Origin: Entamoeba invadens IP1
Lineage: Eukaryota > Evosea > Mastigamoebida > Endamoebidae
Reading direction: 5' to 3'
Assembly: GCF_000330505.1 (NCBI RefSeq)
Contig: NW_004440199.1
Span: 80,819-144,818, forward strand
Length of the DNA: 64,000 nt
Part shown: positions 59,875-64,000 of the stretch, one piece after another
Layout: the number at the start of each line of letters is the position of its first letter
Numbering within the stretch: position 1 is the stretch's first letter
Position numbers and translations under genes: made by a program
The notes under the pieces: model-generated
Databases searched by the model: none
What the model saw: the letters and a program-made list of their open reading frames with translations, nothing else
Told to the model about the DNA's origin: nothing

Positions 59875-61053
59875 TTATTCACTTTTATCTTTTCCCTCCT
59901 CTTCCAACTTCTTGTCTCCTTCTTGTTCTTCTCCATCATTGTTCAGCATTGCTTCAACCTTCCTTTCTTTCTCCTCTTCACTCCCAAGCTCGGGGTCGTT
60001 GATCAAGTAAATGAAAAAATTTTGCTTTTCCATCTTCTCAATTGTATCATACAACCACGTCTCTTCGACGACTTTTTGTCCCTCTTTAGTCCTCAAATTG
60101 AACTTCTTTCTGTCTCCCCAAACGATCGTGTCCGCATCTTTGTATGTCTTTTTAATGGAAGCACCAAGCTCTAATATCCATCTTTGAAGAACTTCTGTCG
60201 AGATTTTGGGTTTTCCCCCCACAAAAATGTTCATTCCCGATAACAAGTTTTTCCGTTCTTTCTTGCTCTTTGTCAACCCTTTAAATGCACTCTTCAATAA
60301 AAACTTGTCAATTTTCGCGGGTTCTCCGTTCTTAATTGACTCCGACAAAAAATCGTGGCTAACCACTGGAATTCCTCTAACAAGTGCATCTAGAACCTTT
60401 TCAGTTCTTTTCGCCGCGTCGACAACTAGAACATCTGCCTCTTCGATTACATTTCGTACGCTGAATATCTTTGAGAGGTCCTTCTTGATTCTTGTTATTT
60501 TCTCGAAACCCGATAACACCAATCTTTGTTTTGCCGTGTCTGACTTCCGTGGTTTTTTTTCGTCCTTTTCCATCTCTTCATTTTCTTCGTCATCAGAACT
60601 ATCCTTTTTTAGTCTTCTCATTCTCTGCTTTTTAGAAAGAACGTCCTCTTTCTTCTCTTCTATGTTCTCTTTTATCTTCTTTTGACTTTTATTCTCGACG
60701 AGTAATTCCTCTTCTTCCACCTTACTTTCTTTCGATGGATTCATTGTTTTTTTCGATTCGATCTGTTCCTCGCCGTCTTCTTGAATCTTCTCTGTGGTAT
60801 TTCCTTTTTTTTCGTTTGGTTTTTCCTCTTTTTTCAGACCCTTATCTGTGCTTTCGTTCCGTTTCTGTTCAATCTTATCACTCTCTTTTTTTTCCTTTTT
60901 TTCATCTTCCTTTTGTTCCTTTGTTTTGGGTTTTTTCTCATCTTTTTCGGTCTTTCCGCTGAGAAGCTTTTTCACCCGTTTTTTGTTTTTTATCGTCTTT
61001 TCACTTGTTACCTCTGTGCTCATCACTTCCGCTAAAAGGCTCTTGTCGGCCAT
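59875..61053 (-). CDS. tandem-BRCT protein with charged N-terminus (392 aa)
   Basis: Residues 1-175 are Lys/Glu/Ser/Thr-rich and disordered, with SKKQRMRRLKKDSSDDEE resembling a nuclear signal plus acidic phospho-sites. BRCT1 is at about 178-258 (RLVLSGFEKI, ADVLVVDAAKRTEKVLDALVRGIPVVSHDFLSESI). BRCT2 is at about 267-355 (NLLSGMNIFVGG, DTIVWGD, VVEETWLYDTI). A C-terminal acidic tail follows. Tandem BRCTs bind phosphopeptides in the DNA-damage response (MDC1, Brc1/Rtt107, PTIP type). Nuclear by inference. The orthologue cannot be fixed. Confidence 0.82.
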   Translation of the reverse strand: MADKSLLAEVMSTEVTSEKTIKNKKRVKKLLSGKTEKDEKKPKTKEQKEDEKKEKKESDKIEQKRNESTDKGLKKEEKPNEKKGNTTEKIQEDGEEQIESKKTMNPSKESKVEEEELLVENKSQKKIKENIEEKKEDVLSKKQRMRRLKKDSSDDEENEEMEKDEKKPRKSDTAKQRLVLSGFEKITRIKKDLSKIFSVRNVIEEADVLVVDAAKRTEKVLDALVRGIPVVSHDFLSESIKNGEPAKIDKFLLKSAFKGLTKSKKERKNLLSGMNIFVGGKPKISTEVLQRWILELGASIKKTYKDADTIVWGDRKKFNLRTKEGQKVVEETWLYDTIEKMEKQNFFIYLINDPELGSEEEKERKVEAMLNNDGEEQEGDKKLEEEGKDKSE

Positions 61054-61449
61054 TCCACCACTCCCATTTTTAAGATTTTTTTGAAAAATTTTATTATTGA
61101 GGTTTGCAAAAAAAAATAATCACAATTAATTTTAATTCTAATTGTTTTATTATTATATATAGTTTTATTTTGATCTCTTTTTTTTATCCAATTTTTAAAT
61201 TATTCATTTTGAGTATAGTTTCAATTAATTATAAGTTTAAAATATATAAATCTATCGTTTAAAAAAAAACAAATGAATTGATATTAAAATAACTATTAAA
61301 TATAATATACAATTTTAAAAATTATAATATTGTATTTAAAGAAATAATAATACTAATGATTATATAATAAATTGTAGTACAGTAAACAGAAGCTATTAAA
61401 ATACTATAATTAAACTAAAAGCATAATGAAACAATACAACTCTAAAGAC
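61054..61449. other. AT-rich intergenic DNA
   Basis: Between two minus-strand genes. Nothing recognised. Confidence 0.5.
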
Positions 61450-62295
61450 CTAATTACAGCAGCTTTTCTTCTTATCAACCTTTTCAGTTATGTCATCGAG
61501 TCTGCAAGGCTCAATGAGTTCGCTATTAATAAGTTCACTGAATTTGTGAAGATTGTTGATTTGGAACAAACGGTGAGTTTGAAAGGATTTTTGATTTTTG
61601 TTTGAGAATTTTTGCAACTTCTATAAAAATGGTATCCACATTCCACCCCGTTTTGGCTGAACATTCAAAATATGAATATTTCCCGCCTCCATACGCAGAA
61701 AGCTGCGCAAAAGTCACCTGTCTTTCTTCATCTGTACAATCACTCTATTGGTCACTTGTGATTCGAGATACTTCTTAAGTATAAGTATTTTATTATAATT
61801 TGAAAAATCAGAACATCTCATTTCTGGAGATTCAGATTTGCGGAACGATTGAGATATTTCAGACCAGAGTTTGAAACAAACTTTGTTGCCAACAATAACA
61901 AATGGAAATGACTCGATGTCGTCTTGTTGGGAAAGGCTCGAGAGAAGTACTTTTTTCCACGAGTCGATCTTTTCGAATGACTTCGCGTTTGTCATATCAC
62001 ACACAAGAACACAACACTCCGCTCCACGAAAGAACACGGGACCAAGAGAACAAAACCGCTCAGACCCTGCCGTATCCCAAATTTGCAAGACAACAGTCTG
62101 CCCGTCGACTTCTACCTCGTGTGTGATAAAGTCCGCACCGACTGTGCTCTTTGTTTTTTCGTAAAATTTTTTAGTGATGTACTGAGTTAGTAAAGAAGTT
62201 TTACCGACACTTTTTGTAAGTGATATGAATAAAATAGAAAAAACAAACTTTGCCTCGCCCAATACCACAACTTTAAAGAGTGACGTACTTGCCAT
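61450..62295 (-). CDS. Rab7-like small GTPase (four exons, 206 aa)
   Basis: Regulates late endosome/phagosome traffic by family. Exons: 62249-62295, 61882-62209, 61572-61744 and 61450-61522. Introns are 39, 137 and 49 nt, all starting GTTTGT and ending AAG, TAG and TAG. The spliced product has every Rab motif: GEANVGKTS (13-21), STVGADF, WDTAGSERF (60-68), GNKSD (123-127), SAK and the prenylation end KKKSCCN. Switch I/II and RabSF patches resemble Rab7. The catalytic Gln of WDTAGQERF is Ser65, so slow intrinsic GTP hydrolysis is expected. Unspliced frames hide the last exon. Confidence 0.92.
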
Positions 62296-64000
62296 CTTTG
62301 TTTAATTCATTATTTAGATTATTTGTTTTATGTTACTTTTATTCGAAGATTCCAACCCTCATAATATTTATTTATCTTTTTATATCATGCTTTAGTTTTT
62401 GATGTTTTAAGCAGTTTAGTCCATTTTTTCGGGGTCTTTGTACCAATTATTTTATTTTTTACTTTCTTATTATTAGTTTATTATTAGTTTTATCATTATC
62501 TTGATTAATAATTATAATATAAACATTATATTTATTAATTAGTTATTTTTAATAACATTTTTATTATTTGAAGTTTGTTTTTGATGAATTAAATAAGTAG
62601 CATTTTTCTATTTTTTTATAATTAATTAATAAAAAAATATTAGTATATTTAAAATAATTTCAATTACTAATTAGAACTATATTTATTTAGTTTAATATTT
62701 TTTTTGAATTGCTAATAATAATAATATATTATATAATTTATAGTAATAAATAACTAAAATAAATTATCTTTCTGTTAAAATTTTTTTATAAATTTAAAAA
62801 AAGAACTCTTAATTAATCAACAAATCAATCACAAATTTAAAGTGGAACGGATAATGATTTAAGCTGCAAAAAAAGGAGGCAATAATATTCGAAAGATGAA
62901 GACATCCATACAACCGACACGACAACTAAATTGTAAACCTTCTGGCAACGTGGAACATTCTTTAAGGATGCTTCTTGTAAAACAACACGCCTTCTTTGGC
63001 AATCCCTTGTCCGTTTACAAAATGTACAAAGATGTGTTTTTTGGTAAAACACATCACGTATTTTAATCCAATACTTTTAGTTTTACAACTTTTATTTAGA
63101 AAGCATTTTCAAGGAAATGTGATATTACAAGAAAAGTTGTATAAAATGTTATTATCGTCAAGTCCATAGAATCAAATCGGTAAGTTGTTTTTTATTACAA
63201 TGATAATTTAGACAAAATATTTGTTTTGTAAATTTTCAAACTGCGATTGTACTCTGAGAATTCAATTATGTTTTACCTTTCAACGAATTTATTCGGTATG
63301 CATTGTTTGGTAAAGTCGTCTTCCACAACCCTTACTTCACACTCGTCAATGAACGTTCCTTAGTTTTCACTTTTCTCTTCATCTTTTGATTGAGTCTTCT
63401 AACAACAATTAACGTAATAAAGAATAAATCTAATAAAGTCTGTTTTTTATAATGTTTGTTTGACCAAATAAATACACAAATAATATAAAAAAGGTGTATA
63501 ATGATAATTAAATACAGTCGAACATCACAAATGTAATACATCCGAACAGTGGTTTCTCTTAAGAATGTGTATTTTTAGTTAGTCAAACATTAAAAGCTGC
63601 TTATTTGAGAACTGCTTTTTTGGTTGGTCTGTAAAATGCTTTTGAAAAAACAATAATGATTATGCCCTTTTGTTCTTGAGAAGTTTGAATGTAATAATTT
63701 ATAAAAATAATTTATATCTTATATTTATTTAAAACAATGACCAAACATATTTGCAACCCAACTTTTTGATCCTTTTATATAATATTATAATTAATCTTCA
63801 AGTATGTAGAAACCTTTTCATTCATTGTAATTTAAAACTTATTCATATTGACTTCAATTCTAAGTTCAATTGGGTATAAATTATAGTTTATTTTCTATAT
63901 AAACTAGAATTCAAAAATCGATATCAAAATATAAATAGATTAGAATGTTTTTAGTTTTTTTTAATAAACCAATATTTATAAAACACTGTCGACTTTGAAA
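62296..64000. other. intergenic DNA with possible gene relics
   Basis: AT-rich to about 62830. At 62830-63070 and 63240-63400 composition is gene-like. Plus-strand frames read about 56 codons (from ATG 62897, with HAFFGNPLSVYKMYKDVFFG) and about 45 codons (ending 63400, with YALFGKVVFHNPYF). No donor/acceptor pair joining them was found. The window ends in AT-rich DNA. Confidence 0.4.

Noticed and set aside
1..64000. tRNA, rRNA and CRISPR arrays
   Set aside because: No B-box-like GGTTCGANTCC in a cloverleaf context, no rRNA-like blocks, and no regularly spaced repeat array were found.

Overview
The window is nuclear DNA of a very AT-rich eukaryote, most probably an Entamoeba and, given the abundance of cut-and-paste DNA transposons, probably close to E. 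invadens. The evidence is: short intergenic gaps that are far more AT-rich than the genes; spliceosomal introns of about 40-175 nt that start GTTTGT and end TAG, CAG or AAG; a receptor-like transmembrane kinase with a CXXC-rich ectodomain, a family typical of Entamoeba; TATA-like boxes only 30-40 nt upstream of start codons; and standard stop codons. No rRNA, tRNA or CRISPR was seen.

Layout. 0-3.4 kb: a G+C-rich island that folds well as an RNA, then a complete PIF/IS5-type transposon with 248-bp inverted repeats and a frameshifted transposase. 3.5-15.7 kb: a small orphan gene, a secreted Cys-containing surface protein, a diacylglycerol kinase with a neighbouring C1-like mini-protein, TFIIB (one intron), three RRM-RRM-CCHC proteins, a phospholipase D and an EF-hand protein. 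15.9-21.7 kb: a dispersed structured repeat, a 3.4-kb pogo/Tigger-like transposon whose transposase gene has an intron, a beta-propeller protein, a 43-residue membrane microprotein and a MITE. 21.9-32.5 kb: ITPase, a divergent kinase, a signal-peptide protein with a DH-like helical region, a deoxynucleoside kinase and a three-exon transmembrane kinase. 34.7-48 kb: GPN1 GTPase, a secreted coiled coil, a VPS13-like protein, a PIF-type MITE, an orphan, a Pro/Gln/Met plus Lys/Asp/His repeat protein and a CCHC/acidic protein. 48-64 kb: a fourth RRM-RRM-CCHC gene, a 4.4-kb non-coding transposon with an intact 8-bp target duplication, paralogues of two earlier genes, a SPRY protein, a small F-box-like gene, two tightly spaced orphans, a tandem-BRCT protein and a four-exon Rab7-like GTPase.

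How genes relate. Lipid signalling is represented by DGK and PLD, which both bear on phosphatidic acid. Membrane traffic is represented by Rab7 and the VPS13-like lipid-transfer protein, and RNA metabolism by five zinc-knuckle proteins. The deoxynucleoside kinase and ITPase act on nucleotide supply and quality. The most striking unexplained structures are the 4.4-kb coding-free mobile element, the covarying dispersed repeat, the RRM-zinc-knuckle family and two orphan families that each have one member in the first half and one in the second half of the window. All splice models are by eye.
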